NCBI GenBank assembly: GCA_963739395.1
Contig: CAVUAE010000002.1
Location: forward strand, 186,001-250,000
DNA: 64,000 nucleotides
Direction of reading: 5' to 3'
Source: RBG-13-51-18 sp963739395
GTDB lineage: Bacteria; Chloroflexota; Dehalococcoidia; Dehalococcoidales; RBG-16-60-22
In this document: positions 49,579-58,265 of the stretch, in pieces
Numbering within the stretch: the stretch's first letter is position 1
Layout of the letters: every line of letters begins with the position of its first letter
Notes under the pieces: generated by a model
Told to the model about the DNA's origin: nothing
The model's database searches: none
The model's input: only the letters and a program-made list of their open reading frames with translations
Made by a program: the position numbers and the translations under genes

Positions 49579-50961
49579 CTATTTGAGGCTTTTTACCATA
49601 TAGTCGCCCTGTTTGGCGTAACCAAACTCAACACGGTAGTACTCTTTCGCGCCTGTTCCGCTCAAGATAACCATACGCTTGGCTTTAAATTCTTCTTTAG
49701 CTATCCTCTCCGCTTCACGCAACAAGGCTTTGCCGTATCCTTTATGCTGTGCCGCGCTGTCGTTCTTTTCGCTAAGGGGAACTTCCGGACCGAAGATATG
49801 CAACTCTCTGATAATTGCCTCCACTCCTCTTTTGCCCCCCTTCAGTGACGGAACATGCTTTGACTGAATGCGAAGTCGCAACAAGCCAAATAGCGTCTCG
49901 TTATCGTCTTCGAAGGAGAGGAATATCTCTCTGCCGTTAGCGGCAATATAGTCCATTCTCGTTAAGTGCGGCTCGCCGATTTCTCGTCCTACCAATAATC
50001 GATGTCCATACTCTCGACATCGAGTGCAGTGACATTCGATACCATGCTCTTTCATCTTCTCTCTCACGATATCCCGCAGCGAATCCTTAAGTCCGGCGAC
50101 GATATATTTTGATGGGATATCACGTAGCACGCGGGGAATACGCACATACTTCGGTATCAGTGCTTTAAATTTAATAATCAGGTTAATCATCGTCTCGTCG
50201 TCGTAGGGCTGGTAGCGTCCCTCTTGATACCACTTTTCCAGTTCGGTGCCTTGCACTACCATGGTGGGATAGAGCTTAAGTCCATCCGGCTTAAAACGGT
50301 CATCGGTAAAAAGTTGTATAGACATTTCCAAATCTTTTTCCGGCGATGAGCCGGGAAGACCCGGCATCCAATGGTAGTAAACTTTAAAACCGCTATCGCG
50401 GAGTCGTTTAGTAGCGTCCACTACTGCCTTTACCCCGTGTCCCCGCCGCACCAGTTCATAGATGTTATCATCTAAAGTCTGCACGCCCAGTTCAACCCGC
50501 GTCGTCCCGAATTCCAACATGCGTTTAATTTCCGCCTCGCCGCACCAGTCGGGTCGTGTTTCAATGCAAAGTCCGGTGCAGCGGTTACGAGCGGTCTCAT
50601 TTATCTTTTTCGCGTCCTCCAGCGATGCCGACACCACGCCATTCAGGGCATCGTAAAGGTTTTTAATGAACTGATATTGGTACTCTAAAGGTTGGGCTAA
50701 AAATGTGCCGCCCATAATAATTAGCTCGATTTTGTCCGTGGGATGTCCCATATCCTCGAACATCCTAAGTCTGACCTTAACCTGCCCACCGGCATCGAAA
50801 TTACTAACTTTAGCGCGCAGCACTGCCGGCGACTCCGGGGTGTAGCTCTGGGGTGCGCCGACATAAGTGGGACAATAAAGGCATTTACCGGGGCATGGCA
50901 TCGGCTTAGTCATGACCGCCAGCGGTGTAACGCCAGAGATAGTTCTTGCAAATTTCTTCAT
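49579..50961 (-). CDS. elp3: Elp3-type tRNA uridine-34 acetyltransferase/radical SAM enzyme
   Basis: 460 residues. Installs the carboxymethyl group at C5 of the tRNA wobble uridine (cm5U). The N-terminus holds the Elp3-type radical SAM iron-sulfur motif KPMPCPGKCLYCPTYVGAPQ (CxxxCxxC-like: C24, C28, C31 region), a central TIM barrel (METRPDWC region seen as CIETRPDWCGEAEIKRMLE) and the C-terminal GNAT acetyltransferase domain (HKGYGKALLREAERIAKEEF). Very like the crystallised Dehalococcoides Elp3. It faces, 41 bases away, a Trm9/ALKBH8-like methyltransferase. Confidence 0.94.
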   Translation of the reverse strand: MKKFARTISGVTPLAVMTKPMPCPGKCLYCPTYVGAPQSYTPESPAVLRAKVSNFDAGGQVKVRLRMFEDMGHPTDKIELIIMGGTFLAQPLEYQYQFIKNLYDALNGVVSASLEDAKKINETARNRCTGLCIETRPDWCGEAEIKRMLEFGTTRVELGVQTLDDNIYELVRRGHGVKAVVDATKRLRDSGFKVYYHWMPGLPGSSPEKDLEMSIQLFTDDRFKPDGLKLYPTMVVQGTELEKWYQEGRYQPYDDETMINLIIKFKALIPKYVRIPRVLRDIPSKYIVAGLKDSLRDIVREKMKEHGIECHCTRCREYGHRLLVGREIGEPHLTRMDYIAANGREIFLSFEDDNETLFGLLRLRIQSKHVPSLKGGKRGVEAIIRELHIFGPEVPLSEKNDSAAQHKGYGKALLREAERIAKEEFKAKRMVILSGTGAKEYYRVEFGYAKQGDYMVKSLK

Positions 50962-51002
50962 CTTAGCTATAGTATATTATTAAGTTTAACAGATAATCGC
51001 TT

Positions 51003-51653
51003 ATGTCAACAACGCAAGATACCTATAATGAAATAGCTTCGTCCTGGTATAATTATCGGCACCACTCCAGATACCAAGGCGAATTGGAAGATATGGCGCG
51101 CCGCTGGCGACAAGGTAAGCTGCTTAATGTGGGCTGCGCCCATGGACCAGACTTTCTGCCTTTCAAAGAGTCCTTCGAGCTATACGGTGTTGACTACTCT
51201 AAAGAAATGCTTAAGCTGGCACAAAAATTCGCCGTAAAAAATCAGTATAAAGTAAATCTGGAAGAAGCCGACGCCTGTAAACTCCCCTACGCTAACGACT
51301 TTTTCGACTTCGCTATTTCAGTTGCCGTCTACCACCATATCGAAGACAAAGAAGGAAGGCTGCAGGCGCTTAAGGAGCTTTACCGTGTGCTCAAGCTCGG
51401 CGGCGAAGCTTTTATCACTGTCTGGAACCGATGGCAGCCACAACACTGGCTTAGGAAAAAGAACTTCATGCTCCCCTGGAATACGAAGGAGAAAAAATTC
51501 TACCGCTATTATTATCTATTCTCCTACGGTGAGTTGGAAAAATTAATGTATCAGGCAGGCTTCGAGGTCGTAAAATCATTCCCGGAATACAAGTACAAGT
51601 TCCCGATAAAAACGTTTTCACGTAATATCTGCCTGTTGGTAAGGAAAGGCTAA
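51003..51653 (+). CDS. Trm9/ALKBH8-like SAM-dependent methyltransferase
   Basis: 216 residues of class I methyltransferase. Start YNEIASSWYNYRHHSRYQ, motif I LLNVGCAHGPDFLPF, acidic YGVDYSKEMLKLA, AVYHHIEDKEGRLQALKELY, RVLKLGGEAFITVWN and FYRYYYLFSYGELEKLMYQA. The last three segments closely follow the Trm9/ALKBH8 pattern (AVxHH, RVLxPGGxALIxVW, xRYYHxFxxGEL), enzymes that methylate cm5U to mcm5U in eukaryotic tRNA. As a divergent neighbour of elp3, it is a candidate for that step in this bacterium. Activity not proven. It ends one base before comEC. Confidence 0.8.
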   Translation: MSTTQDTYNEIASSWYNYRHHSRYQGELEDMARRWRQGKLLNVGCAHGPDFLPFKESFELYGVDYSKEMLKLAQKFAVKNQYKVNLEEADACKLPYANDFFDFAISVAVYHHIEDKEGRLQALKELYRVLKLGGEAFITVWNRWQPQHWLRKKNFMLPWNTKEKKFYRYYYLFSYGELEKLMYQAGFEVVKSFPEYKYKFPIKTFSRNICLLVRKG

Positions 51654-54074
51654 TCACTTCTCCTCCTCCACCCACAACCTCTCTCCATCAGTAACAAAGG
51701 TAATCGTGCCGTCTTTATCCGTGCGGTAAACGTTAGCCTCACCTACCTTTGCGTCAAGTCTTGCCAGTACTTCATTCTTCGGCAGCCCAAACGTGTTATT
51801 AGCACCAACGGATATTACCGCCACCTGTGGGTTTACTACCGCCAAAAATTGAGCTATGGTCGAGGAATTAGAACCATGATGAGCCACCTTGATAACCGTC
51901 CCCTTTATATCTGCCCGCGACCGGATGAGTTCCCATTCTGCTTCACTCATGCTATCGCCGGTGAGTAAAAAACTAACATCTCCGTGTTTGACTAAAAGTA
52001 CTATGCTGTTGTTATCAACGTCAGACTCACTGCCTTTAATAGGATTGCTACTAGGCCAAAGTACTTCTATAGAAATATCATCACCCAAATTAATCCGCTG
52101 TCCGGCGCTAGCGACGGTGGTTTTAACCCCCACCTCCCCGATAAACCTCACCCACTCATCATATAATGGGGATGCACCTTCAGAAGGCGGATAAAGCACT
52201 TGCTCCACGTCGTAGCGACGCAGCACCTCAAGTAATCCAGCGAGATGATCCCCATGGGGATGGGTCAACACCGCCAAGTCTATACTCCTATCCCAGAAAG
52301 GCATATGGTCGCTCAACCCCTGAGTAATCAATCGCGGACTTGGTCCGCCATCGACAAGAATTTGTTTACTCCCTTTTTGAATAAGAATAGCGTCCCCTTG
52401 CCCAACATCGAAGAAACTGACATGTAATTTATCATCGGGCATGGTAGCGGCGGTATAAGATACCAGTATGGCTACTACTAGAAGTAGAACGATAATCCAC
52501 TGCAATTTGCCACGCAGCCCACCAATAATATTTACACCTGCCTTCATCACGCCGGCGGTGCCGGATACCAAACTGCGTGCCCTACTCCACCGACTGTGCA
52601 CCCAGATAAGTAAGACAAGAATAGCATAATAGATTATGATAACTACGCTACTTATTGAATCGATTTTTATTAAAGAGAAAGACGGCGAACCCAAGCCGTT
52701 GACGACGGCTATCATATAAGATAAAAAGAGCCAGGTCAGCCAACCAAAAACCTGCGCTACTGCCGTGGAGCCCAGCCCAACCAACATGGTTAACGTTCCT
52801 AAGATAATGATGACCGGTAATACCGGCGTCAACAGGAAAGTCGCGATGGGTCCCGCTAACGAAAAGATGCTGAAGTAATAAGCGATTAAGGGCCACACGG
52901 CAATAATCGCCGCTAAAGTAGCACTTAAGCTATCAATAATTAAGTTGAGTGTCGAAACGAGGAAGCCTTCATCCCCCAACCGAGCGGAAACTACACGCCT
53001 GCCAAAATCCCTAAGAATTGGATAAATAAAGATAAGCCCCGCCATGGCGACAAAGCTTAGCTGAAAAGAAGCATCGCCCAAAATATAGGGATTGATGCCT
53101 ACCATCACCGCCGCTGTGACAATTAATGCTATAAAACCACTTTTCTGCCTGCCAAGAACTTCAGCCAAGAGGAATACGCTCGCCATGATAGCGCCCCGCA
53201 CTACCGGCGGGTTCATGCCGGAAATAACGGTATAAACCCAGATTACCGCCAGCGCCAGCCAAACATAGAGATAACGCCGCCTGCCGAAGAGCCAGATTCC
53301 TATAGCCAGTAGAATGCCGACCATGATGGCGAGATTCTGACCGGATATCGCCAGGAGATGAGCCGCGCCGCTACGGACGAAGTTTTCATTCAAGTCTACG
53401 GGAATATTACCCCTCATCCCCAGTAAAATTCCCTGCGCCAGTGAAGCTTGAGGTTCCGGCAGCACTTCCGCCAGCTTTTCCGCCAGGTCCGCCCTTAAGT
53501 TATAAATCCATGCTAGCGGCGGAAAGCCATGTCCACTCTCCAGAACTTCAATTTTAGGGAAATCCATCGTGGCATAAATACCCTGGTGCGCTAGATATCC
53601 TTTATAATCGAAGTCACCAAATGCAGGTGGTGTCTGTAATTCGCCAGTGATATCGACTAAGTCGCCGTATTTATACTCGGGATATCGCGGGACGACCACC
53701 AACACCTTCCCCTCGACCTCCTGCCAGCCGTTTTCTAGCCGAATTTCTTCCGCCACCAGCGTTAATCGTATGCTTTTATCTCTGACATCCGGCGCCTGTG
53801 AGATTACCGCTTCTATCTCCACCGGCCCACTATCGTTATAGAAATTGATGCGGCTCTCATCTACAGAATAAAGGCTGGCGTAAGTATAAACGGCACTGCC
53901 GACGCAAAGGAAAATCCCCAGGCTAGCGAGAATAACTATTTTCCGGTGTTGCCGCGTGAAAAAAAGTAAGATTAGGGGCACTAAACCGAAGAGGCAAAAT
54001 AACGGCGGCAGTTTTAAGATAGTGCCAAAATATACACCAATTAACCAGGCAGAGCTAAGACATATTAGTATCAT
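51654..54074 (-). CDS. comEC: ComEC/Rec2 competence DNA-uptake channel
   Basis: 806 residues. N-terminal spans (VYFGTILKLPPLFCLFGLVP), the OB-like domain (LVDITGELQTPPAFGDFDYK), the competence membrane domain with many spans (LLAISGQNLAIMVGILLAIG and SGMNPPVVRGAIMASVFLLA), and a C-terminal metallo-beta-lactamase domain starting VGQGDAILIQKGSK with THPHGDHLAGLLE and the late ligands VAHHGSNSST. It forms the inner-membrane channel for single-stranded DNA and may degrade one strand. It follows comEA by 17 bases in the same operon. Confidence 0.93.
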   Translation of the reverse strand: MILICLSSAWLIGVYFGTILKLPPLFCLFGLVPLILLFFTRQHRKIVILASLGIFLCVGSAVYTYASLYSVDESRINFYNDSGPVEIEAVISQAPDVRDKSIRLTLVAEEIRLENGWQEVEGKVLVVVPRYPEYKYGDLVDITGELQTPPAFGDFDYKGYLAHQGIYATMDFPKIEVLESGHGFPPLAWIYNLRADLAEKLAEVLPEPQASLAQGILLGMRGNIPVDLNENFVRSGAAHLLAISGQNLAIMVGILLAIGIWLFGRRRYLYVWLALAVIWVYTVISGMNPPVVRGAIMASVFLLAEVLGRQKSGFIALIVTAAVMVGINPYILGDASFQLSFVAMAGLIFIYPILRDFGRRVVSARLGDEGFLVSTLNLIIDSLSATLAAIIAVWPLIAYYFSIFSLAGPIATFLLTPVLPVIIILGTLTMLVGLGSTAVAQVFGWLTWLFLSYMIAVVNGLGSPSFSLIKIDSISSVVIIIYYAILVLLIWVHSRWSRARSLVSGTAGVMKAGVNIIGGLRGKLQWIIVLLLVVAILVSYTAATMPDDKLHVSFFDVGQGDAILIQKGSKQILVDGGPSPRLITQGLSDHMPFWDRSIDLAVLTHPHGDHLAGLLEVLRRYDVEQVLYPPSEGASPLYDEWVRFIGEVGVKTTVASAGQRINLGDDISIEVLWPSSNPIKGSESDVDNNSIVLLVKHGDVSFLLTGDSMSEAEWELIRSRADIKGTVIKVAHHGSNSSTIAQFLAVVNPQVAVISVGANNTFGLPKNEVLARLDAKVGEANVYRTDKDGTITFVTDGERLWVEEEK

Positions 54075-54091
54075 AAACTCCTATTATGTCT

Positions 54092-54601
54092 TTAATCGTT
54101 CACGGTAATCAGGTCTTTAACCTTATCAAAATTGCTTACACCGAAGCCCGGCACATTCATCAATTCATTAATATCACGGAATAAGCCATGTTCTTGACGG
54201 TAATCGATAATCGCTTGCGCTTTTACCTCACCAACGCCGGGTAAGGCTTCTAATAACCAGGCTTCCGCCTTATTGATATCTATTTTCTGCGCTATAGCTG
54301 TTTCGTTGGTTTCGCCGATAATTAACTTAATATCATTCAGGCTCGCATCTTCTTTAAGTCCCCCCGCTGCCCCAACGATATCTTCGAGAGTATCACCGGC
54401 GAAGACTGGGTAATAACCGAGATTATTCACCACGCCGCCAACATATATCATCCCCGTAATTTCACGTTTCGGCTCCAACGTGATTTCCATAGCTTGACCG
54501 CGACTGCACTTAAGTCCAATAACCACGCTGCCGGCTATAATCACCATCACCAGCAATACCGCCACCAAAGTCCAAACGTTAGTTAATTTACCAGACTTCA
54601 T
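54092..54601 (-). CDS. comEA: ComEA-type DNA receptor
   Basis: 169 residues. N-terminal membrane anchor (VWTLVAVLLVMVIIAGSVVIG, about residues 9-29), an SLBB-like domain (IYVGGVVNNLGYYPVFAGDTL), and a C-terminal helix-hairpin-helix DNA-binding domain (DINKAEAWLLEALPGVGEVK, then INELMNVPGFG). In transformation it binds incoming DNA and hands it to ComEC, encoded next. A TGCCATTTGGC motif lies 60 bases upstream, shared with the comM promoter. Confidence 0.93.
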   Translation of the reverse strand: MKSGKLTNVWTLVAVLLVMVIIAGSVVIGLKCSRGQAMEITLEPKREITGMIYVGGVVNNLGYYPVFAGDTLEDIVGAAGGLKEDASLNDIKLIIGETNETAIAQKIDINKAEAWLLEALPGVGEVKAQAIIDYRQEHGLFRDINELMNVPGFGVSNFDKVKDLITVND

Positions 54602-54658
54602 TTAGCCTATTCGCCTCTTAGTATCAGAATGTATATACAAACACATACTCTACCACTA

Positions 54659-54674
54659 ATTTTGCCATTTGGCG
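54659..54674 (-). promoter_or_regulatory. TTGCCATTTGGCG motif upstream of comEA
   Basis: On the plus strand the sequence is TTTTGCCATTTGGCG; the core matches the TGCCATTTGGCA of the comM promoter and TGCCAATTGGCA of the 58 kb regulator promoter, except for one end base. It is 58 bases before the comEA ATG. Confidence 0.35.
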
Positions 54675-54765
54675 AATCTTTAGAATGATAATAGGTAATA
54701 ACTATTTAAAGACAAATAGATTAAAGCTTTTGACAGATGTGAAAAGCTATTAAGTGCTGAAGAGT

Positions 54766-55428
54766 TTACATGCCGCTTAAGGCGGCTTTAAGGGCATCTT
54801 TGAATTGAGAGGGGGTAATCGCTATTATCTGGTCGCCAGCCTGGAGTATGGTATTAGCGACGGGCACTTGAGCGCTGCCTTTACTGGGAATTATCAACGC
54901 CAGTTTACTTTCGCTCGGTAAGTCAAGGTCTTTGACCATTTTTCCTACTGTGGAAGACTTCGATGATATTCTGACGTCCACGAGCACCAGTCCCATTTCA
55001 TCAAGGGTAAGCAACTGCGTTACAGGGTGGGTCGGCACTTCATGTTCAATTGCCTCGATGATAATATCGGTGGAGCTAACTGTTACATCGACGCCTAGTT
55101 TCTTGAAGAGACTCGCGTTTTTGGGATTACGAATGCGGGCGATGGTGCGGGGAACGTTGTGCTTATGTTTCGCGATCTGGCAGGCGACGAGATTATCCTC
55201 ATCATCACCAGTAACCGCGACAAACATGTCAGCCCGTCCGGTGCCAACTTCGGCAAGGGTCGCTGCTTCACAGCCATCGCCGCGGAAACAAACGCTGCCC
55301 AATTCATCCGTGATTGTTTTACAGACGCGGGCATCTTTTTCCAGAACCAACACCTCATGTCCTTCCTGAAGCAAGGCTTTCAACAAGTAATAACCGAGGC
55401 GACCACCGCCAATAATAATAATATACAT
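54766..55428 (-). CDS. TrkA-type K+ channel regulator, two-domain
   Basis: 220 residues: RCK_N domain (IIIGGGRLGYYLLKALLQEG with VLEKDARVC, DMFVAVTGDDEDNLVACQIA), then an RCK_C/TrkA-C domain from about residue 135 (LDEMGLVLVDVRISSKSSTV and DQIIAITP). It binds nucleotide and gates K+ transport. The one-domain relative is one base upstream. No TrkH, TrkG or KtrB lies in the window; the only transporter beside it is the APC-type permease two genes upstream. Confidence 0.9.
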   Translation of the reverse strand: MYIIIIGGGRLGYYLLKALLQEGHEVLVLEKDARVCKTITDELGSVCFRGDGCEAATLAEVGTGRADMFVAVTGDDEDNLVACQIAKHKHNVPRTIARIRNPKNASLFKKLGVDVTVSSTDIIIEAIEHEVPTHPVTQLLTLDEMGLVLVDVRISSKSSTVGKMVKDLDLPSESKLALIIPSKGSAQVPVANTILQAGDQIIAITPSQFKDALKAALSGM

Positions 55429-55429
55429 A

Positions 55430-55834
55430 TTATTTCGAGCCTTCTATCTTTTCTCTAAGTAGTTGAGCGAATATTTTTGTGGGGCTAATTGTTTCCAGAC
55501 CAAGGGCGCTGTACATTTCTTCCCGCAGAGGGTCATAGATGCGACTCACGACTCTCGGCACATTGAAAATGTGCTTAGCGATTTGGCAAGCCATGACATT
55601 ACGATTATCACCCTGGGTTACGGCCACAAAGACATCCGTTTCTTCGATACCCGCCTTTTTTAACGACTCCTCATCCGTGCCGTTGCCGAATAAAGCGGTG
55701 CCGCGGAAGGATGGCGGCAGACGGCGAAAACTATAAGTATCGTTATCGAGGATGGTTACTTTATGACCGTCTTCATCCAGCAAGGAAGCTAATCTGGCGC
55801 CTACACGCCCGCACCCCATAATCAATATATTCAT
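55430..55834 (-). CDS. TrkA N-domain protein, single-domain
   Basis: 134 residues: one RCK_N domain (ILIMGCGRVGARLASLLDEDGHK, VFVAVTQGDNRNVMACQIAK, VSRIYDPLREEMYSALG). It lacks an RCK_C domain. It sits between UspA and the two-domain TrkA in one operon (31 and 1 bases). It could form hetero-RCK assemblies with that protein. Confidence 0.88.
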   Translation of the reverse strand: MNILIMGCGRVGARLASLLDEDGHKVTILDNDTYSFRRLPPSFRGTALFGNGTDEESLKKAGIEETDVFVAVTQGDNRNVMACQIAKHIFNVPRVVSRIYDPLREEMYSALGLETISPTKIFAQLLREKIEGSK

Positions 55835-55865
55835 AAGAATAACCTAACTTTGAATCTTTCTTGCC

Positions 55866-56279
55866 TTACTGTTGGTAAAGTATAACTGGGCAGGGTGAAT
55901 TTTTCAAGACGTAAGGCACGGTATTGCCCAGACTGAACTGACCGAAATGCTGTTTATGGGTGATGCCCATGAGTATCAAACTTACGCCCCGCTCCACCGC
56001 TTCATCCACGATAGCCGGACCCACCTCTCGCCCCTGGAGGACGTCGGTTTCGATTTCGAAGTCCTCTTCGCCGGCAGCAGCCTCGGCTTTATCGAGTATC
56101 TCCTCGGCTTTTCTAATTTCTGTATCAATTTCGGCATCCAGCGGCAGAGCACGCTTAATCGCCACTACCGATACCGCCCAGACTTTACCTTTGTCCTTCT
56201 TGGCAAGCCGGCAAGCCAGCTTTACTGTCTCAATATCTGGTGTTCCGCCGGATACCGTCACGAGGATTTTCTTAAACAT
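55866..56279 (-). CDS. Universal stress protein (UspA family)
   Basis: 137 residues. N-terminal FKKILVTVSGGTPDIETVKLA and C-terminal ATP-binding signature LILMGITHKQHFGQFSLGNT (GxxxHxxxFGxxSLGN). UspA folds bind ATP or cyclic nucleotides and often act with transporters. Position is between the APC permease and the TrkA genes; KimA-type potassium transporters carry such a domain fused, so it may regulate the permease. Confidence 0.88.
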   Translation of the reverse strand: MFKKILVTVSGGTPDIETVKLACRLAKKDKGKVWAVSVVAIKRALPLDAEIDTEIRKAEEILDKAEAAAGEEDFEIETDVLQGREVGPAIVDEAVERGVSLILMGITHKQHFGQFSLGNTVPYVLKNSPCPVILYQQ

Positions 56280-56352
56280 GGCTACTTTCTAGTATCATCA
56301 ACAATTTAACAGTGGCAATTATAACTCTATTTATGAAAAACTACAATACCGC

Positions 56353-57825
56353 TTAAGACGCTTTATCGTTTTTCTTGAAAACAAACTGGTCGGGTGCTTG
56401 TTTACGAAGTCTATATTGATAGAAAAAGTAAATAATCAGTCCGATAGCTAGCCAAGCAAAGCCAACGATTCGCCCGATTTCATGGGTATATACCACTATA
56501 AACCAAGTGGCAAAAGTCGCTAATCCGCCTAATACGGCTGTGATTGGAATTTCTCTGCCTTTGATGTGTATGTTTGCCGGTATCTTAAAAGGTCTTGGAA
56601 GATTAGGCTCCTTGATACGTAAGGCAATTATAGAGGCATGCGCCAAAGAATACGCTAGTACCGCGCCAAAAGCATATAAATCTGCCAATAATGAAATATG
56701 ACCGATAGCAATTAGTAAGCTGGCAATGACCGAGAATATGAGTATAGCATTTAAAGGTACGCGTGCCCTCTGGCTAACTTTACTGATAGCACCTGGTAAT
56801 TGTTTACGCTGACCCATGAAATACGCCAGCCTTGATGCTCCCAACATTCCGGCATTGGTGGCAATTATCAATATCGTTACAGCTAAAAATGCTACCCAAA
56901 AACCAAGTATGGGACGTATGCCTTCAGGCATGACATTGGCTATGCCTAATATTGGGTCATTCAAGAATCTTTGTGTCAGGTCAGTTAACCACTGCCCATC
57001 CGCCGACTGGTAGACCGGGTAGGCACTAAGAGCCGCGCTAGAAAGTAAAGTCCAGAGAATAAAAACAGTAATGAACACTAATATCACTGCGCGAGGGATG
57101 CTTTTGCCAGGATTTTTGGTTTCACTACCCAGATTCGATACTGTTTCAATACCGGTGTAAGCTATCATTGAAATCGAGATACCGAAAAGAAACTGGTCGG
57201 TTGTTGGGGCGACCCCCCAATGAATGTTTTGCATAAGTGTGGGAATCTTAACTACTAACAGCACCGCCAATACCGCAATAGTAACCTGTGTTAATAAATC
57301 AATCATCACAAGGATAATATTCAAGCGTGACGAAGCTTGTAGACCGCGGACATTAATGAACGCTAATAATACCACAATAATAATCCCACCGATGCTATTG
57401 GCTGGCCAAGTCCCAAGAACTGGGAAAAAATACCCGAGGTAGTTTGCTGCAGAAAAAGCGGAAATGGACATGGTAACAATATAGTCCAGCATCAGCACCC
57501 AACTAGCGATAAAGCTTACCAGGGGATTAAAAGCGCGGTAGGCGAAGGCGCCGGAACCGCCAGCCTCTGGCAGCATGGTCGCGCCTTCAGAATAGGTCAG
57601 GGCGGTAAAAAGAAAAACTACGCCAGAAATCATTAACACAGGAGGGGTTAAGCCGAGGGCAGACATGGCTACCACCCCCAGAGCGTAATAGATGGAGGAA
57701 CCTACATCACCATATGCAGTGCTAAATAGCCCTGCTACACCTAATACTCGTCTTAAATGATAGCGCGTTATACGCTTGGGACGAAAAAATCTATCACCAA
57801 GTTTAGAGGTCCAAATTTCAGGCAT
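56353..57825 (-). CDS. APC-superfamily permease (possibly K+ transporter-like)
   Basis: 490 residues, about 12 membrane spans. Motifs: GVAGLFSTAYGDVGSSIYYALG near residue 29-50 (conserved glycine-rich stretch of amino-acid/KimA-like permeases), EAGGSGAFAYRAFNPLVSF, FLFGISISMIAYTGIETVSNL, and NAGMLGASRLAYFMGQRKQLP. It lacks the C-terminal Usp-like domain of KimA, but a separate UspA gene follows. With two TrkA-type proteins downstream it may carry K+; an amino-acid substrate is equally possible. ATG start at 57825. Confidence 0.8.
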   Translation of the reverse strand: MPEIWTSKLGDRFFRPKRITRYHLRRVLGVAGLFSTAYGDVGSSIYYALGVVAMSALGLTPPVLMISGVVFLFTALTYSEGATMLPEAGGSGAFAYRAFNPLVSFIASWVLMLDYIVTMSISAFSAANYLGYFFPVLGTWPANSIGGIIIVVLLAFINVRGLQASSRLNIILVMIDLLTQVTIAVLAVLLVVKIPTLMQNIHWGVAPTTDQFLFGISISMIAYTGIETVSNLGSETKNPGKSIPRAVILVFITVFILWTLLSSAALSAYPVYQSADGQWLTDLTQRFLNDPILGIANVMPEGIRPILGFWVAFLAVTILIIATNAGMLGASRLAYFMGQRKQLPGAISKVSQRARVPLNAILIFSVIASLLIAIGHISLLADLYAFGAVLAYSLAHASIIALRIKEPNLPRPFKIPANIHIKGREIPITAVLGGLATFATWFIVVYTHEIGRIVGFAWLAIGLIIYFFYQYRLRKQAPDQFVFKKNDKAS

Positions 57826-57941
57826 ATATCGTCATCAAACCAATAACGTATTTTAGCACAAATTCAATAGACAAAATACACCTAGTACTTTTATATATTC
57901 ATTGTTTTATACAAATGCAACAAATTATACGGATGAAATAC

Positions 57942-57970
57942 TTGACAAGAGTGTTGTATTTTTGTATAAT
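57942..57970 (+). promoter_or_regulatory. Perfect consensus promoter of the 58 kb regulator
   Basis: TTGACA (57942-57947), 17 bases, TATAAT (57965-57970). The strongest promoter in the window. It excludes the ATG at 57939 as a start codon. Confidence 0.85.
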
Positions 57971-57972
57971 AT

Positions 57973-57984
57973 TGCCAATTGGCA
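57973..57984. promoter_or_regulatory. TGCCAATTGGCA palindrome at the transcription start
   Basis: Perfect 12-base palindrome directly after the -10 box, where a repressor would block. Related to TGCCATTTGGCA in the comM promoter and TGCCATTTGGCg near comEA. Confidence 0.5.
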
Positions 57985-58026
57985 TAGTCCTCATAGGGAC
58001 ATATAAAGAACGTAAGGGACTTAAAA

Positions 58027-58229
58027 TGATAATAAAGACGAGAATCTTTGACATGGCTAATAGTAAGTATGATAACCTCTCTGAGTTGGCGAAGGCGATG
58101 GGATTATCTATTAGCCAGATCTACCGTGTTCGTGAGGGCAAACGCGGCATTAATGAAAAATTTATCGTTGGTGCCAAGAGGGCTTTCCCCGAACGCAGAC
58201 TAGATGACCTGTTTTATTTTCCGCAATAA
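58027..58229 (+). CDS. Small helix-turn-helix protein
   Basis: About 67 residues starting MIIKTRIFDM at 58027. It is basically one HTH: YDNLSELAKAMGLSISQIYRVREGKRGINEKFIVG (about residues 16-50). ATG 58027 is inside the transcript of the perfect promoter, so the longer open frame from 57915 was rejected. The Met is preceded by a weak SD (AAGGG). Likely a DNA-binding regulator; targets unknown, but its own promoter contains the palindrome also found near comM and comEA. Confidence 0.75.
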
Positions 58230-58265
58230 CACATCTAATCGCGCCAAAGTAGCCTAGCGAACAAT

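Noticed and set aside
57915..58026. ATG at 57939 or an upstream start for the 58 kb HTH gene
   Set aside because: These lie upstream of or inside the perfect promoter (57942-57970) and would not be transcribed.
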